The position numbers and the translations under genes were made by a program. Below the pieces are notes generated by a model. It searched no databases. It was not told the DNA's origin and worked only from the letters and a program-made list of their open reading frames with translations. This document shows, in pieces, positions 10,660-23,222 of a stretch of DNA of 64,000 nucleotides. This DNA comes from Pseudophaeomoniella oleicola (lineage: Eukaryota; Ascomycota; Eurotiomycetes; Phaeomoniellales; Phaeomoniellaceae), in the NCBI GenBank assembly GCA_003868215.1, contig QWDQ01000032.1, forward strand, positions 1 through 64,000, given 5' to 3'. The number at the start of each line of letters is the position of its first letter. The first letter of the stretch is position 1.

Positions 10660-12295
10660 AGCGATACAAGGATTATTCACAAGTCGAATCGAAGTCGTAC
10701 CGGAACAAGTTGCGGTTAAACAGGCTGTGTCCAGGACAATCTGCGGGGTTGGTCGTGGGACTGTCGACTGATCAAATCACCGCTTCGCAAATGGATGTCC
10801 CGTCCAGTCTGGCACCACATTGACCAACATGGAGAGCAGGCACGACTCTGCGTATCACCAGTCCTCAACTCAATGCATTTGATGGCAGCTATCGGAAGGA
10901 TACAGCCATTATGTTCTCAACCTCAAGTCAGGTCAACGAAGTGATCAGCGTTGTGAGCCAGCATGCCATCTGACTCCGTGGAAACATTATCTTTCACTGC
11001 TGAACGATACTTGACAGTGTCACTCGAATCAGATTGTGCATTCATCCCATCACATCATGATCTACCACTACATACTTCTGATGGTCAATCATCCTCTTCT
11101 TACCACCTCAGAAGGAATCTCGATTTTCTTAAGTACATTTTCCTATTGTATAATGTCGGCTGGGCCATACAAACAAACCATTGATACCCAGGGAAATTTC
11201 CCGTTCTCATGTTCAATTATATCACCACCTGAGCGACTCTGGTTTCAGAAAATAAACAAAGAAATGCATAGACGACCTTGGAGTATGGGATTTGGCGTTC
11301 ATGATCATCATCCTATTTGGACTACACTTGAAACTCTCATATGTCGGATTGCGAGGCTTGTTACCATTTGCTTTGTCGTTGCAGGGCTTCGAGGGGTCAG
11401 TCAATTGTTTCTGCATAGCCTTGAAGCTGGGCCTCTCCCTTTATCATTCGTTGGCGCCGTTATTTCTCATCCCCAGTTGGACGGAGGAATCGTACGATCT
11501 GAAAAGGGAACGATGAAGAAAGCTAGATCGTGGGGGTTTCTTTATCACGATATCAATCATACTTCTGGTTGGGGAAAGGCAGTGATGGATGGAGTAACAG
11601 GTGATACCCCATCGGATTGTTTTGTGTTTGCGATATTGTTTTTTTCCCTGGCGTTCCTTTTGTACTTGCAACATGCCTCAGACAGTGGTCCGGGAGTGCT
11701 GCTGTTGATTCCACGAATGATCACTCTTCTTTGAGGCGGTGATGGGTTGACTCAGGGGCACCGCAGAACGAAAGTTTGAGGGGTCGTATGGTTGCTGTCG
11801 TCGTTGTCGTCGTGGTGCTGTACAGAATTGAGACTCCAAAACAATCAACCTTAGGTAGCCTATCAATCAATCAAGTCAAATCAAATTCATTGATCAAAAG
11901 ATAACATTTTACTTTTTGAATATTCTATGTAATTTATTAACGCGAACTTTTGATGTAGGTACCTACCTAAGGTAGCTGACCTGTAACCTCGCTTCGGGTC
12001 TTCCTCCCCTCCCCCGGCTATACCTGTGTATATATGTACTGCATGTATGTAATATTTACTATCTGAGATCCCCCCTCGCCCTCCAAATCCAATCCAATCC
12101 AAATCCATTCATCTCCCTTCAACACCATCATCATCATAGCAAAGAATTCAGTAATTGACAAAAGGAATGAACAGACAGATTGCCAGACGGTCTGAGGAAC
12201 GGACTCAAAAATGTCCCAACAAGAAGTGACAAATGAATGAATGAATAAATAAACGGTAGTACTTGGGCTTCATAGGTATCTCTTCTCTTTTTTCC

Positions 12296-12328
<33 letters not shown>

Positions 12329-12655
12329 GTAGTAGTAAAAGTCGTTAACAAAAGGGATGGAAAATATTGACAGACTGACTGACTGACGGTCTGATGGACG
12401 GATGGACTCGAAAAAAAATGTCCCCAGGAAAAGAAGAAAAGAGACAAATGGAAAATTTGGAAATGAATGAATGAATGAATAGCTCAGACCAAGATAAGCC
12501 CAGGCCCAGGTAAGCCCCCCGCCCCCCTCTTTTTGATTTTCATGTCATGTCGACTTCGACCTCGACTCGATCAATGGGTATCTGTCTTCTTTCTTTCTTT
12601 GTTTTTGTTTTGGCTGGTTGATTGCTTGGCTTGGCTGTGGTGGGTTGATTTCCAC
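10660..12655. other. Intergenic with microsatellites and AGGTACCT words
   Basis: Two kb between the 3' ends of PNG1 and the convergent hydrolase gene. A 232-codon plus-strand frame (11036-11734) is longer than expected by chance but has no recognised domain and no upstream splice support. Further right are AGGTACCT words (11955-11975), a CAT trinucleotide run (12298-12328) and AATG-type tetranucleotides near 12466. Confidence 0.5.
12298..12328. repeat. CAT trinucleotide microsatellite
   Basis: Ten or so uninterrupted CAT units in intergenic DNA. Confidence 0.9.
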
Positions 12656-12766
12656 CTACCTCCGTAGGTATTTAGGTACATATGAAGGTACATAGGAAAA
12701 AAGAGCCTTTTTGAGGGTGACGGCAGGTCGAGCTTCTATTGATGATTGATTCGTCGTGTGCATCAT

Positions 12767-12799
<33 letters not shown>

Positions 12800-14270
12800 G
12801 TTTGCAGTGGCAGACATGTGGTCGAGGACTCGTTTCACGGCCAAGCGGGTCCATTCGTGGAGGCCGACGTCGTTGTGGGCGCCGTGGAGGGCACGTTCGA
12901 AGCGGATGAGGAGGGGGAGGGCGGGTTTGTGGTTGGAGAAGGAGGTGGAATTGGATGAAGAAGGACTGTTGTACTGGTATTCTTGGATGATGTGGGCGGT
13001 TTCGCGGCCCCTTTTGTTGATGGGGACGGGGAGGGTTGGGAAGTTGTTGTCTCCGTTGGATGTTACGGTGACGTTAGGTGTGACGGAAGGAAGAGCGCCG
13101 CGAAGGGCAGATTCCCAGTTGCGCATACCCTCGGCCCAGGGAATGTCCCAGTCGTCTTTGGCATGCATGATGCTGAGTTGTAGGGACGCCTGGGGGGCCC
13201 AGGAACGGGAGACGAGGGATTCGATGCGCGAACTGGTGTTCCATGTGTCGACGATGGTGGCGGTGAAGAAGCGGCGGAGCGCTGGATAAGACTGCAAAGG
13301 GGAAAAGATGGGCGGGATGAGGCCTTGGATGCGGTAGGTTTCGAGGAGGTCGGGGACGTTGGTGAAAGAGGACATGAGGATCAAGTTCAGGCTTGTTAAC
13401 GGGGAGGCCTCTGAGGTTGGGTTGGCCGGGTGTGTTGTGTTCAAAGCCCAGGCGTGAGCTGTCGCAGTTGAGACAGCCGTTCCGAGGCTTTGGCCTATGA
13501 GAACGATGTTTTCGGGTGGTATCGAGAATGGCGCACTCGTTAGAAGGTTCAACAGCGTAAGACCATCGGTGATGAGACCCTCTTCTGTAGGACTACCTTG
13601 GGATAAACCGAATCCGCGATAATCGAACGTGATGAGGTGGACCGGCTCGTCAGGAGTTGAATGGGACAGCAGAGAGCGGTAGAGCAACGGTCTATGTAGG
13701 AAGAAGGCATGGCCAGCATTGCCGTGGAAGTTTACGATCACTTTAGCTTTCGGATTGTTGAGGAGCAGACTGACAGGATACGCCGAACTGACGTTTGATC
13801 CTGTGTAAGCTTCGGATTGAGACTCATCCTGGAATAATAGCGAATCCTCGTGCTTGTGGTAGACGTCAAGAGGTAAGATATGGTAGGCCGCTAGGTCTAC
13901 CCCGTCATACGTCTGAAGTGTGAAAGGTGTAACTTGCTTGTCTTTACCAGGGTTGTCAGTTCAATTGAAGATCGGGCTTCCTCCTTCGCACGTGAGAGGG
14001 AGATCTTACTTAAAAAGCCGTATTGTTCAAAATCATCCAAATCAGTACGAAAAGGATGTGGCCAAATCAAAGGGTTGATCTTGTGCATGTAAAAAGCACT
14101 GTGGGAGAAGTTATTCGTGCCATTCTGCAACCATCAAAGACGCTCAGCTGAATGACTTACTGTCGTTGTAAAAAGGGCTCTGTTAGGGCAAGCAATATCA
14201 GGATGTATGAAAGCCCACATGCTACGAAGGTCCAATGTGCCCACTTGAAAATGGACAACACCAAGGTCAT
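12656..14270 (-). CDS. ABHD12/BEM46-like alpha/beta hydrolase, membrane-anchored
   Basis: Exons (minus) 14161-14270, 14010-14098 and 12656-13941 encode 494 residues; introns start GTAAGT and GTAAGA. Residues about 10-33 form one transmembrane segment, then HKINPL and QVTPFTLQTYDG lead into the hydrolase fold as in ABHD12-type lysophospholipid or monoacylglycerol lipases. The oxyanion motif HGNAGH is at about 139, the nucleophile elbow GQSLG has its Ser near 218, the acid lies in HAKDDW near 330 and the His in HNDVG near 422, so the triad is complete. Likely an ER or endomembrane lipase, active domain lumenal by analogy. The C-terminus carries a proline/serine homopolymer encoded by a trinucleotide run. 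The substrate is not predictable; other ABHD13/BEM46-like roles are possible. Confidence 0.85.
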
Positions 14271-15186
14271 GGTTGGATATAAATGTTCTGGTGGCTGTAG
14301 TATGAGAGCACAAGATCTCAATGAGATCGGAGACTAGTTGTGATCTCTATCGATGGGCAAGGTCGATGGCCGCACAGAACATAAGGACTAGAGATGATCG
14401 GGGATTATAATATATATAAAAATGCTTGCCAATGTCTATAGTTCTAGATGTCTCGCAGATGTCGTGATACCGTTGTTATGACCGGTTCTGTACCGATACT
14501 CGACACTACACCGACATCACGCGGCGGGACGCAGACCTTCCGAGGCGCGTGAAACGTTTACTTCCTGTCGTGATTGGTAGGAAATCGATTCGGGTTGACA
14601 GAAACGAGGAATGAGCTGGCACAGGAGAGTGATTGGGCTTTCGAGGTTTTAGAAGGAGGGGCAGAGAAGGAGGATTTGATGCATGGTCAGGGAGATATAT
14701 TGCTTTGTCATTGCTTTGTAGTTCCATTTGTCTACGAGTTGGTATCGGGAAACGCCGTCAAACTGGCGGTCAGCATGGGAACACAATGATTGTTAATTCC
14801 CTTTATTGTTCAAGTCCAGGAAATCAAATATATGGCCTGATTGAAGAAGATGTCGAGACCCGTTGAAGTATCACCTGCCGCGATGTTGAGTTCAGGTTTT
14901 CGAGCATCTACGACGACAAGTGCCACTGCCAGTAAATAATTATATAAAATGGTGATGATTCAAGTGACTACTAATTAATTAACGGTAGATCCGGTTGGAG
15001 CCGTGCTCCGTGTCCTCTCCGGACTGTTCTGATTACTACGATGCCAAGGAAAGTGAAGTGGAAGTTCTTCCGCCTTCTCCATCTTTATTCCGCAGGACCC
15101 TTGTGAGTTAGTTAATTATCATACTACGGTATTTCCTTCCTTAGCTGAATGTCGCATGAGACGCGTCTGGACATCGAAATTTCAAC
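14271..15186. other. Divergent promoter between hydrolase and SWC3
   Basis: Nine hundred bases between two divergent start codons. Short frames on both strands (for example 14574-14789) have no coding character. No repeats of note; it presumably holds both promoters. Confidence 0.5.
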
Positions 15187-17478
15187 ATGGCTGAGACCGT
15201 GCCTCAGAAGAGAGTGCTGCCTCCTCGTGAGAGACGTGAGTCTGCAGCTAAACGGAGGCTATCTTCACCCATTGCGACACCGACGAAGGCTCCTCCTCCC
15301 AAGGGAACCACCCAGTCAAAATCAACGCCAAGGACCACCGGGAGCTCGAGATCTCATAAGAAGAAACCCGTCGAGACGACGCCAACTAGAGAGTCAAAAA
15401 CACCCGTAGTCGAAGATGTCCTACCTACGAAGCTGGTGGAAAATTACCCTCTGCCGACGGTTCGAACAAAGCAGCCAGAGAATCTTTCAATAGCGGACTA
15501 CCAGTCGATAGCAGAAAGCGCAGTGTTGGCAGCTTCATTACATCAGTCGCGTACGAAATGGCTGACGGACGAGATGTTCACAAAGTACTGGCAGAAGCCA
15601 TCAAAGAAGAAAGGAGAGCCGCAAATACAACAGCCAGATACCAAGTCGATGGTCAAGCTGGGACCTTGTACCATGGTAATCGAGCCGCATCGCTTCGAGG
15701 TCATGATCTACACAGTCAGGGATCCGAATACTCCTGCAGTACAATACAAACCTCCGCCTGCGCCTTATTACCCACCACCACCTCCGAATTATCAACCCTA
15801 TCCCGGTTATGCACACAGCCCAACCCCAGGCGGCTCATTGCAAGCTCGACCACCCCATGCTGGGCCGCCACAGAGCCATATTAAACAAGAGCCGGGACGC
15901 CAGGTATATCCTACTCCTGTACCTCAACACCAGCAGCCCAGAGGGAATGCACAGCACGTGGCCAGCAGGAACGGCGGGACACCTACTGCTCCTAGTCCAC
16001 GGCCAACGCCTGTACCGAATCGCCCTCAGGCAAACAACGAGTCTGAGAAGAATCCAGTAATTCAAAAGCTAGCTACAGCTGCGGCAAGTGATCCAGAGTT
16101 GAAGGCTCTCATGCAAGTAGTTGCGGCTAGCCAAGCAACGCCGCTACAGCTGCGCACGTTCCAACGTCATATTGATCGACTGAACGCAATTATCGCCCAG
16201 GAAAATGCGGAAGCCGCCAGCGCAGCCGAAAAGAATAAAGCAGGCGCCTTAGCGCAGGCAAGCCGTTCTCAGAACGCTCCATCCGCTCCGTTGGCGCGAA
16301 TTCCGACTACAGACTCAGCGCCGATAAAGAAGGAGCCCCAAGCAGCACCGATCAATACTACAATGCCTGTTCAGCCAGCTCCACAGATACAGGCCCCTAG
16401 TGCTCAACCTCCAGTAGCAGCTGCCAGTGCTCCATCAAACTCCTCGACGCCTCAGCCATCGTCCAGCACACCGACTGTGTCTCAACAATCCTCTGCGGCT
16501 GTTCCAGCTCGACCTCCATCTCAAACGAGCACACCTACTCCTCAGCCTTCGGTATACACGGCTACAAGTATTCAACCGAAACCGGGAACTAACAACGTAT
16601 CCCCGCAACCCAGCCAACATCCCTCTTTGACTGCACAGCAACCATCTCGTCCACTATCGCAACAACCGCAAATACCGCTAGCGGGTGCTCATCCTTCAAC
16701 CCCATACTCAAAGCCACCGACCCCAGTTGCTCCTCATCCAGGTCCATATCCTCCACCGCCGCTCTACGCAACTCACTATCCGCCGCCACCGCCACCTCAA
16801 CCGCTCATCAAACACATTGTCTTTGAAAACCTCTCACCACAGTCTTCAATCCTCCCACCCTCTTCGACCCGCTATCTCTTTCCTGAACACGCTGTTCTGG
16901 ACTTTTCACCGTCCACAAATGGGACTATAATTCTAGCATCCTTCTTTGTCATTCGAAAGGGCTCGCAAATATTGTCATCTCTGCCTGCAGCGAATACCGA
17001 CCCTACCGATCCTGCTTCGGTGGCGTTGGAGAAAATGCGAAGCTACTATAAAGAGGGAGATGAATACTTCCAACCAGTCACCATGCGTCTGATCGCCTCG
17101 AATCCTAGAGTTCTAGAGACGATTGCTAGGGCAGCGAAACCGCTGAAAGCCGTTCAGGACTGGATGGAAGACGTCATCAAGACCAAAAAGAGAGCCCAAG
17201 AGGCGTACCTAGCATTACAGCTACCCCGACAACTAGACGGAGCACCAGCTGCAGGCACTGAGGTCCTCGCAGAAAAAGCCGGTAACATTACCTCTTCCAA
17301 CAAGGCTTCAAAAACACCGTCGTCGCCGCTGCAGCCCGCTGATCCGCCTGCATCGATCCGACAAGGGACAGCAACCGTCGGGTTGCCGACACCACCAGAC
17401 TTTGAGATCGAGTACGACGACGATGAATTGAAGGACTTTTACGAGATGCCTGATAGTCTTGTACCCATGTCGTGGTAA
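15187..17478 (+). CDS. SWC3: SWC3-like subunit of the SWR1 chromatin-remodelling complex
   Basis: A 763-residue intronless protein. Swc3 is a structural subunit of SWR1, which exchanges H2A for H2A.Z in nucleosomes. A basic N-terminus (PQKRVLPPRERR, then S/T/P-rich) precedes the conserved SWC3 region at about residues 80-180, recognised from LPTKLVENYPLPTV, the YQSIAESAVLAASLHQSR helix and WLTDEMFTKYW. A long Pro/Gln/Ser-rich disordered section (about 190-530) is followed by a second folded segment with FPEHAVLDF and FFVIRKGSQIL and a helical stretch before an acidic tail (EYDDDELKDFYEMP). It is longer than yeast Swc3, as is common in filamentous fungi. The first ATG is followed at once by the expected basic start. 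Assignment rests on the N-terminal region. Confidence 0.8.
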   Translation: MAETVPQKRVLPPRERRESAAKRRLSSPIATPTKAPPPKGTTQSKSTPRTTGSSRSHKKKPVETTPTRESKTPVVEDVLPTKLVENYPLPTVRTKQPENLSIADYQSIAESAVLAASLHQSRTKWLTDEMFTKYWQKPSKKKGEPQIQQPDTKSMVKLGPCTMVIEPHRFEVMIYTVRDPNTPAVQYKPPPAPYYPPPPPNYQPYPGYAHSPTPGGSLQARPPHAGPPQSHIKQEPGRQVYPTPVPQHQQPRGNAQHVASRNGGTPTAPSPRPTPVPNRPQANNESEKNPVIQKLATAAASDPELKALMQVVAASQATPLQLRTFQRHIDRLNAIIAQENAEAASAAEKNKAGALAQASRSQNAPSAPLARIPTTDSAPIKKEPQAAPINTTMPVQPAPQIQAPSAQPPVAAASAPSNSSTPQPSSSTPTVSQQSSAAVPARPPSQTSTPTPQPSVYTATSIQPKPGTNNVSPQPSQHPSLTAQQPSRPLSQQPQIPLAGAHPSTPYSKPPTPVAPHPGPYPPPPLYATHYPPPPPPQPLIKHIVFENLSPQSSILPPSSTRYLFPEHAVLDFSPSTNGTIILASFFVIRKGSQILSSLPAANTDPTDPASVALEKMRSYYKEGDEYFQPVTMRLIASNPRVLETIARAAKPLKAVQDWMEDVIKTKKRAQEAYLALQLPRQLDGAPAAGTEVLAEKAGNITSSNKASKTPSSPLQPADPPASIRQGTATVGLPTPPDFEIEYDDDELKDFYEMPDSLVPMSW

Positions 17479-17891
17479 GGTAGGTAGACTAGGTTCAATT
17501 CGGGTAAATAAATACATACCTAACTGGATAGCTACTTATTCCAATAAACTACATACACCAAAATACTTGAAATGAATTCATAAACTTGGTGAAGGTTTAA
17601 ATTGCGATGTACGTTTATAGGTAAGAGAGAGACATTTACCGTTTTCTGGTTCTGCGTACACAGGAGGGGGGGGCCGGGGCGAGATAGGTACCTGGTAGGT
17701 AGGTAGGTAGGTAGGTAGGTAGGCTCCGAGGTTTAAAAAGAAGAGGAAGAAGAGACATTGGAGAGAGAAGATGAGACAAAAAGATCAAGGGCCGAATTTT
17801 TGATTGGTATTGATTTATTTATGACTATCCATAATATTAATTGTAAACGTTATATGAGGGGAAAGGCCCCAGAGGGGTCTGTCTGACTAAT
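17479..17891. other. Short convergent intergenic region
   Basis: Between the 3' ends of SWC3 and the MEMO gene. It contains a GTAG tetranucleotide run and little else. Confidence 0.6.
17692..17722. repeat. GTAG tetranucleotide run
   Basis: About seven GTAG units, preceded by an AGGTACCT word, in the convergent 3' region. Confidence 0.85.
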
Positions 17892-19155
17892 CTATGATAG
17901 TACAGCGACACCGCTGACGTAGCTGACACTACTATCCCTCAAGGTCTTTGCGTCGGAACTACGTTCGTATCTGAGGAAGTGGAATTTGCCGTAATCGTTG
18001 ACATGATGGTCGGTCTCGTTTTTTTCCGGATTTCGTTTTCCACGTATGATTTCCTCGACGCCGGCCATGAAGACGCCGATCGGGTGGCGGCCGCAGATGG
18101 TGTTGTCGGTGTCCTTGAGGACCTGCACGAAGGCTGGGTGCGAGCCGGTGGCGATGGCGCACATGCAGGCGCGGTCCACGTAGGCGATGGATTCGTGGAT
18201 GGCGGGGTCAGAAGATGGGTCGGGGAGTTTGTGTAGACGGGAGGAGATGTCGTGGCCGTGGGCGATGTTGGCGTGGAGATGGAGGGAGTCAAAGTTGAGG
18301 TTGTTGTAAGGGGCACGTGGGGGAAGGACGGTCGGGTCGAGGGACGGAGAGGGTGAGAAGGGGACGTAGTAGGTGTACCCGAAGCGGGTGCCCCAGTGGC
18401 AGAAGTCGGAGGAGATGATGAAGGTGTTGGTTGGGTCGGAGATGTATGGGGCGAGGAGCTTGCCGAACGCGGTTTCGACGGCGGGAGAGGTCGATCCGAC
18501 CATGATAGGCACGAGGGGTGGATAGGCGGATGTTGGGACTGAGGGGTAGAGACGTTGTAGCATCCGGTGGAGGAAGGGGAGTTGCATTTCCATGCTATGT
18601 TCAGCTGCGTCAACGGAGGGTGACATCGTAGTGAATTTCAGAGTGCGGGACGAGTTTGGGATTGTGGTCGATAATTTTGATAGTTCCGCTACGGTTTCTT
18701 TGTCGATCGGGAGAGGTTCGGAATCGAGAGGGGTCTCGTAAGCGTCGAGGGTTGGAAGAGCAAGTGTGGAAAGCGGATGGTGGTGAGATGGGTGCAGGAT
18801 GAAGATACGCTTACTGCAATCCATAGTTCAGCATGAATCGACTTAATGTGACCAATGTAAGCCGGTTTCAACGTACGCTTGGGAGAGGTCTAGGCTCTTA
18901 TACGCCCAGGCTGCACAGGGACCAGAATACGCATAGCCGGCATGTCTAAGCGTGAAGATGCTAAGCTACTGCTGTCATAGGATCCCAGATTCAGACTCAC
19001 GGTGAGATGATAGCACGAGCACCAGGCTGTGGTATCTTTCCCAGTCCCGGCATCTCGTCAGGGACTTGTGCCAGCCAACCATCGAGCTGCTGGGTCAATG
19101 TGGGACCGTCGTCAGTGTACCAGGACCCGGCGTGGGAGGCTTCTCTAATCGACAT
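17892..19155 (-). CDS. MHO1: MEMO-family protein
   Basis: Exons (minus) 19001-19155, 18877-18945 and 17892-18813 encode 381 residues. The joined N-terminus reads [10 protein letters not shown], then [10 protein letters not shown], then [12 protein letters not shown], the hallmark order of the MEMO family, structurally related to LigB-type dioxygenases and found from archaea to man; the yeast member is YJR008W. Further matches are [32 protein letters not shown] and GRHPIGVF near the C-terminus. In animals MEMO1 links to copper/redox control and cell motility; the reaction in fungi is unsettled. The second exon is only 69 bases and all three junctions are needed to restore the family motifs. 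Splice sites GTGAGT and GTACGT support the model. Confidence 0.9.
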
Positions 19156-19815
19156 GTTGGTGGTTTACAGTGATGTGTATAAAGAGGAATTGAAACCCGA
19201 ATGTGACGACAATGCAGAGAGATCTTGCTGTTGTACGAACGAACGAATGTTATGTCATTCTGGAGCTGATCCCGGATCGCTCAATCAGGCGGGGCAGTTG
19301 GATGAGGGCGGCGGATGACTGGTTCCGGTGGACCTCGGGATGTATCACCGAAGAGGAGCAGGAAAGAAGAAAGACACGAAGAGCAGCCATTCTCCTCAGT
19401 TGACAATCCAAGGACTTTTCATTTGCAGATCTATCACATCTTCATGTCCATAATTGACATGTCAAAATACAAATACACTTCAGCTATTAATTCGGTCGAC
19501 GTAACTCCTGGAACACCCTGATATTCCTCGCAAGACTCCTGTCTACTAACGCCATTGTCCGGAGCGGGGTGTTGGTGACTCTGAATGATAAAACATCTGT
19601 TGAATATTTCGAAGTTGAACGTTTCAATGATATACATGGGGTCTAGCGATGTCCAACTCTCCTCTATACACTGCCGAGTCCGTAAGGTCATTTGTTCACG
19701 ACAGAATTTCCTCGGTGTGAGGTAAGCATTTGCCATGATCACCGGCGACGAAGATGATACACGCTCATCATATTGTACATGTGGAAGCAAGATCAACGAG
19801 GCCGCCACTATTGGC
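19156..19815. other. Intergenic between two minus-strand genes
   Basis: Contains the MEMO promoter and the 3' end of MEF1. A 151-codon minus-strand frame overlapping the right side has no recognisable content and conflicts with the MEF1 terminal exon. Confidence 0.5.
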
Positions 19816-22390
19816 TTACTTCTTGTTGCGATCGGCTTGCGCCTTCTGGTATTTAGTGATGAGCTCCTTCCTATGAAACTCGTTAGCATGTGCGATAAAC
19901 TTTCAGCTCGGAACGGAACTTACTGTAGCTGTCCAGGAGCTCTTTCGTAGTGGCTGAATTCCATACTGAATTCACCCTTTCCCTGGGTCGCTGCACGCAG
20001 ATTACTGCTGAAACCGAACATACTCTGAAGTGAACAATCGGCGAAAAGGGTGAAATCATCAACTCCGATCTCGGTATCATTGATTACTGCGTTGCGCTTG
20101 TTGAGCAGGCCAACAATGCTACCCTGGAACTCATTTGGTGCAGTAATGACAGTCTTCATCAGAGGCTCAAGAACCACCGGTTTTGCATCCATGAACGCTT
20201 TGCGGAAAGCCTGTTGTGTTGCGTTTTTGAAGGCCATTTCAGATGAATCCGTCATGTGGGTTGCACCGTCGTTGATGCATATGTGAGTGCCCAGAACACG
20301 GTGACCGATGAGGACACCCTTTTCGCAAGCAGCATCGAAACCTTTCTCGCAAGCAAAAATGAACTTTTCGGAAATAGCACCACCTACGATCTCTTCGCTG
20401 AATTTGTTGCCATCAAGATGACCAAGGGGTTCCATATAACCTGCCACACGTGCATATTCACCTGGGCCACCAGTTTGCTTTTTGAGGAGATGGTCGAAGG
20501 TGACGGGCTCGGTGATCGTCTCACGATAGGCAACTTGCGGTTGACCAGTCTCGCATTCGACACGATACTCCCGTCTCATACGTTCAACATAGACTTCGAG
20601 ATGCAACTCACCCATACCAGAAATGATTGTCTCTTCTGACTCCGTATCGAAGTGGACACGGAATGTGGGATCTTCACGCTGGAACCGAGCCATAGCCTTG
20701 GAGAAGTTCGCACTGTCCTTGGATTGCTTTGGTTTGATGGAAAGAGAGATAACCGGTTCAGGGACAAACATAGAGGTCATACTGTAACCCAATTGACCGT
20801 CTGTAAAAGTATCACCAGTGGCGCAATCAACCCCAAACACGGCGCAGATTTCTCCAGCGCCGATCTCACTCACTTCTTCCATTTCGTTGGAGTGCATGCG
20901 TACAATTCGAGGAATTCTGACCTTTTTATCAGTCCGAGCGTTGAAGACGTTGGCACCCTTTCGGAGAGTACCCTGGTAGACACGAATGTAGGTCAGTTGC
21001 CCAAAGTTGGATTCCTCTAGCTTGAAAGCTAAACCGACGAATGGGAGTGAATTGTATGGAACCAATTTGACGGAGGCTTCGTCACGTCTCCGATCAAGGG
21101 CAAGGTTCTCAACTTCTGCAGGATTCGGTAGGAAGTCGCAGACCCCGTCAAGCATGGGTTGGACGAACTTATCAGCAAGGGCAGATCCCATGAAGACAGG
21201 CGTGAACTTCAAAGAAATGGTTGCTCTACGGATGGCAGCCTTCAGTTGGTCCACGGTTGGCTCCTTCTCATCTAAGAAAAGCTCAGCGATTTCATCATCA
21301 ACGTCGGCAAGTGTCTCGATCAAAGCGGCTCGTTTCTCTTGAGTAAGTTCCTTGACCTCATCTGGGATTTCGTCCTTCTCGACGATAATTTCACCACGGG
21401 ATCCTTCAGCATATAGGGTCTTCATGCGAATGAGGTCGACGACTCCATGGAATCCATCTTCTCGTCCAATGGGTACTTGAACCGCCGCAGCATGGATTTT
21501 GAGCTTTTGGTTGATCTGTTCGACTGCCTTGAAAGGGTTTGCGCCCATACGATCCATTTTATTGATAAATGAAATCCTGGGGACGTTGTATCTCCTCATC
21601 TGGCGGTCGACGGTGATCGTCTGAGATTGGACGCCACTAACAGCACAGAGAATCATGACAGCACCATCAAGAACTCGTAAGGCCCTCTCCACTTCGATCG
21701 TGAAATCTATGTGTCCAGGCGTATCAATCAGGTTGAAATGGTACTTTCTATCGACACCGTCCTCCTTCTTGACCCAATCGCAGAAAGTCGCAGCAGATTG
21801 AATGGTGATACCTTTCTCACGCTCGAGATCCATAGAGTCCATTTTCGCACCAACGGAATCTTTGCCTCTGACTTCGTGAATCGCTTTTATACGACCAGTG
21901 TAGAATAAAACTCTCTCTGTAGCAGTAGTCTTGCCAGAGTCGATGTGTGCCTGTGAGCAGAAATGAGTATACCTTCGAATCGACGAGACAGCTGGGAGCA
22001 AGGCATACTGCAATACCGATATTTCTCACTGATGACAGACGGTTGGCTTCCTCCGTCGACAGGTTGTCGATGATAGTCTGCTGTGCTAGATTTTGCGGCT
22101 CAGCTTGCGCTTCCTCAAGTCTGTTATTGAATCGATTAGCTCTGCGAGAACGATCCAGGAATCCAGCCTTACATCTGAGCAGCAGCTCCGGCCTGGCCTC
22201 GTGATTGTATTCTCTGTATTTTCCATCTCCCGTCCAGCATTCGCTGGCCCGTCGACGGTCGCAACACGGCGGTAGATGCGCATCGCCTATAAACTGCAGC
22301 GCTCGGCGATGAGACAAAAGAAAATGAAGAGATCATTGGGCTATTCTCCAACATCCGAGCCGAAGCTCGAATGCCACTGTAGGCCTTCAT
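19816..22390 (-). CDS. MEF1: Mitochondrial elongation factor G (MEF1)
   Basis: Exons (minus) 22173-22390, 22009-22120, 19924-21950 and 19816-19870 encode 803 residues, the usual family length. mEF-G1 is the GTPase that translocates tRNA and mRNA on the mitochondrial ribosome. The N-terminus is rich in R, S and A without acidic residues, as in a mitochondrial targeting peptide. GTPase motifs: G1 AHIDSGKT at 111-118, G3 DTPGH at 186-190, G4 NKMD at 240-243. EF-G domains II-V follow (for example [23 protein letters not shown]). The last exon adds only [17 protein letters not shown] and is easily missed. Intron donors are GTAAGG, GTATGC and GTAAGT; an intron interrupts the protein right before the P-loop. 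Confidence 0.95.
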
Positions 22391-23222
22391 GACTATGACG
22401 CTGTCAAATGTCGGGCGCCTTCCTAGACCTTGACCAACCAGACCTCGTTCGTCTTTCTGTCTCTCCTCTCACTTCTCCTCTCTTCTCAAGCAAGATCGAC
22501 AGAAAGAGGTTTGGCGCGCCTCGAAAGAAAAAAGTTCGCGGAGAACGGAGACTGGACCCTTTGGAAGAGATCCACCCCCAATTCTTGGCATCACAGGTGC
22601 GATGATAGATGATACACTAATTATCACTCACTATTTCCTCAACTTCTCCCTGACCTTGTACATCTAACATCTCCTTTGCTCATTCTCGGTGGCTTTGTCA
22701 CGCAACGCGGCTTCCCATGATCTGTGCCAGTCTATTTCCCGTGCCCACGCTCTTTTGTGAAACCATTTTCTCAAGCTCGACCTCGAGGACAATAAGCTTG
22801 GACAGAGAAGGATCCGCGAATGCAGATTGCCAAATCTCCTGAAGATGGCCGGCTTCGGAGAACTCGCATGAAAGCTACCACTGACGAACATCCAAGGAAA
22901 TACATCTTGACTTTGCTAGGCGGTATCAAGTATCCAGTCTATGAACAGTTTGTTAGGTAGGATGTTGTGATAGGACCATCAGTCAAAGTTTCCGCTCGGT
23001 GAAGATGATGAGACCTGTCAACATGCAACAGCGCAGAAGCTTTAAGTATGAACGATCTGAACAGAGCTAATGCAACCACCACGACAATCCCGTGGTATAG
23101 TTTTGGTTCTGCAGGGGATTGTCCAGCCTTACGCTAACTCCACGCATGAGGAAGAGGCTCTATCACGTCGATCGAGCATTAAGACCCTTTGAGGCCTCCC
23201 ACGGCCGACTCTTACACTGGAT
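22391..23222. other. Intergenic upstream of MEF1
   Basis: Promoter of MEF1 (minus strand) followed by about 700 bases without supported features. Short frames on both strands are incoherent. Confidence 0.5.

Noticed and set aside
19434-19889. 151-codon minus-strand frame
   Set aside because: It conflicts with the terminal exon of MEF1, which is supported by splice signals and family length.
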